From contig CP051234.1 of assembly GCA_017792465.1 (NCBI GenBank), positions 1,490,606 through 1,554,605 of the forward strand: 64,000 bases of DNA. The letters run 5' to 3'. Source of the DNA: Filomicrobium sp. Its GTDB lineage: Bacteria; Pseudomonadota; Alphaproteobacteria; Rhizobiales; Hyphomicrobiaceae. The position numbers and the translations under genes are program-made. The notes under the pieces are model-generated. The model saw nothing but the letters and a program-made list of their open reading frames with translations, was not told the DNA's origin and searched no databases. Of this stretch, positions 62,732 to 64,000 are shown piece by piece. Positions within the stretch are counted from its first letter, which is position 1. The number at the start of each line of letters is the position of its first letter.

Positions 62732-64000
62732 TTATTCGGCTGCCGTTCGCTGACTTTGCAGCATCCGGTTCATCAAGGCCCGCAATGCTGCCGCCTTCAA
62801 CGGCTTGCGCAACAGGCCGACGTTTTCGTCTCTAATAAGCCGCTCGACCTCCGGCGTGTGATCGGCCGTGATGATGATCGCGGGCAGGTCGGTCTCAAGT
62901 TCGGCGCGCAGCGCTCTGATAGCTTCCAGACCCGTGCCGAGATCGAGATGGTAATCCGCCAAGACGATATCGGGACATCCCAGCGGTCCCTTGACGGCCT
63001 TTAGCGCCAGGGCAGAACTTGGCGCCGTGTGCACCTCACACCCCCAGCCTGACAACAAAGATTCCATCCCAGCGAGGATGGCAGGTTCATTATCGATGCA
63101 AAGAATGCGGTAGCCAGCCAGCGTGCCCATCGTTTGCTGAGCCGGTTTGGCGTCGGCGGACTTGGTGGCTTGCGCGGCTGCGCGTTCCAAAGTCACGGAG
63201 AATGCCGAACCGGTTCCGGCCCGCGAGGACAATCCAATCGGGTGCTTGAGGATCTTACAGATGCGGTCGACGATCGACAGGCCGAGACCGAGGCCGGAGA
63301 CAGTTGAGCCTGCCCCTTCAAGGCGCTGGAACTCGCGGAATACCAGTTCGCGCTTGTCCTCGGGAATGCCGGGGCCGGTGTCGAGCACCTGGATCACAAC
63401 CTCGTCGCCCTTGCGGCGCGCACCGAGCAGGACCTTGCCCTGACGGGTGTACTTGATGCCGTTGGACACAAAGTTCTGCAGCACCCGCCGCAGCAAACGG
63501 CGGTCTGAATGCACCCACAATGTCGACGGGACGATTAAAAGTTCGAGCCCCTTTTCGGTTGCCGCCGGCTGGAAGTCGACGCGCAGGTTTTCGAACAGCT
63601 CTCCCAGCGAAACCGGCTCGATGTCGACGCTGAGCCGCCCGGCATCCATGCGCGAGATTTCAATGAGGGCTGAGAAGATTTCTTCGACCGCGTTCAAGGA
63701 GGCGTCGACGTTCTTGGCGAGACCGGCGGAACTGTCATCAAGCGGGCGCTCAATGAGGCTCGTCGCATAAAGGCGGGCGGCGTTAAGCGGCTGGAGGACA
63801 TCGTGGCTGGCGGCTGCCAGGAACCGTGTCTTGTCGAGGTTGGCGGCATCCGCCTTGGCCTTGGCGTCTTCGAGTGCGGCGTTCAGATCCAGAAGTTCTG
63901 CGGTCCGTTCGCGGACGCGCCGCTCAAGCGTTTCATTGGCGCGGGCCAGGGCTGAGGCTGCCGCGACGCGGTCGGTGATGTCGGAGAATGTCGTCACGAT
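62732..64000 (-). CDS. Hybrid sensor histidine kinase with C-terminal receiver (5' end cut by window edge)
   Basis: The visible 422 codons begin inside the end of a PAS domain (TTFSDITDR), then a coiled-coil (LERRVRERTAELLDLNAALE), an H-box with the phosphoacceptor in FLAAASHDVLQPLNAARLYA, and an ATPase domain (QNFVSNGIKYTRQGKV, LDTGPGIPEDK, GLGLGLSIVDRI). A receiver domain follows (ILCIDNEPAI, phosphoacceptor Asp in DIVLADYHLDLG, Lys in LLRKPLKAAALR). The coding frame continues past base 64000, so the N-terminus is missing. The DVLQPL form of the H-box is typical of NahK/CrbS-like kinases. It converges on the LuxR-type regulator, its likely partner. Confidence 0.9.
   Translation of the reverse strand: MVTTFSDITDRVAAASALARANETLERRVRERTAELLDLNAALEDAKAKADAANLDKTRFLAAASHDVLQPLNAARLYATSLIERPLDDSSAGLAKNVDASLNAVEEIFSALIEISRMDAGRLSVDIEPVSLGELFENLRVDFQPAATEKGLELLIVPSTLWVHSDRRLLRRVLQNFVSNGIKYTRQGKVLLGARRKGDEVVIQVLDTGPGIPEDKRELVFREFQRLEGAGSTVSGLGLGLSIVDRICKILKHPIGLSSRAGTGSAFSVTLERAAAQATKSADAKPAQQTMGTLAGYRILCIDNEPAILAGMESLLSGWGCEVHTAPSSALALKAVKGPLGCPDIVLADYHLDLGTGLEAIRALRAELETDLPAIIITADHTPEVERLIRDENVGLLRKPLKAAALRALMNRMLQSQRTAAE

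Overview
The window reads as about 64 kb of ordinary, gene-dense chromosome from an alphaproteobacterium of the order Hyphomicrobiales (Rhizobiales). The evidence is GC-rich sequence, an Irr-type Fur protein beside fabA-fabB-fabI, the runs tsaB-rimI-plsC-miaB-phoH-ybeY-corC-lnt-xre-metK-trmB and rimP-nusA-ylxR-infB-rbfA-truB-rpsO-pnp, a mutS/glnD pair opposite a long malic enzyme, and a PodJ-like Sel1 protein. A Hyphomicrobium-like genus is my guess from overall protein character and is not proven. I found no rRNA, tRNA, CRISPR array, prophage or insertion sequence.

Layout. 1-3.7 kb: truncated irr, divergent from the unsaturated fatty acid genes fabA, fabB and fabI. 3.8-7.4 kb: cell-wall genes, namely glutamate racemase, an RlpA-like protein and a secreted protein combining a CARDB-like fold with a peptidoglycan-binding domain. 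7.4-41.4 kb: about 34 kb in which every gene lies on the minus strand. It holds translation and RNA genes (pnp, rpsO, truB, rbfA, infB, ylxR, nusA, rimP, trmB, miaB, trpS, tsaB, rimI, ybeY), metK, envelope genes (lnt, corC, plsC, murJ), nfuA, a universal stress protein, a nitroreductase, the nitrogen sensor glnD, and mutS. 41.6-47 kb: maeB, opgC, an L,D-transpeptidase and a small membrane protein.

47-64 kb is the most interesting part. It carries two modules built on the same plan, each with a sodium:solute symporter, a small two-helix partner and divergent signalling genes. Module 1 (47.2-54.3 kb) has a cNMP/CBS/DUF294 nucleotidyltransferase-like protein, a VC_2705-type symporter with an EF-hand-like insertion, a DUF4212 partner, a stand-alone receiver and, overlapping it by 8 bp, a membrane-anchored PAS protein. 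That protein has lost the histidine kinase phosphoacceptor and is fused to an intact DEDDh (DnaQ-type) 3'-5' exonuclease. Module 2 (59.5-64 kb) has a second symporter, a small partner, a LuxR-type response regulator and a hybrid histidine kinase cut by the window edge, resembling acetate-sensing CrbS/CrbR-type circuits. Between them lie a large PodJ-like scaffold, a secreted coiled-coil protein and YjbQ.

Other structure: three contiguous 36-bp palindromic repeats flanked by a 21-bp direct repeat between truB and rbfA; a promoter plus intrinsic terminator in the rimP-nusA leader; and two palindromes in the module 2 divergent promoter region.
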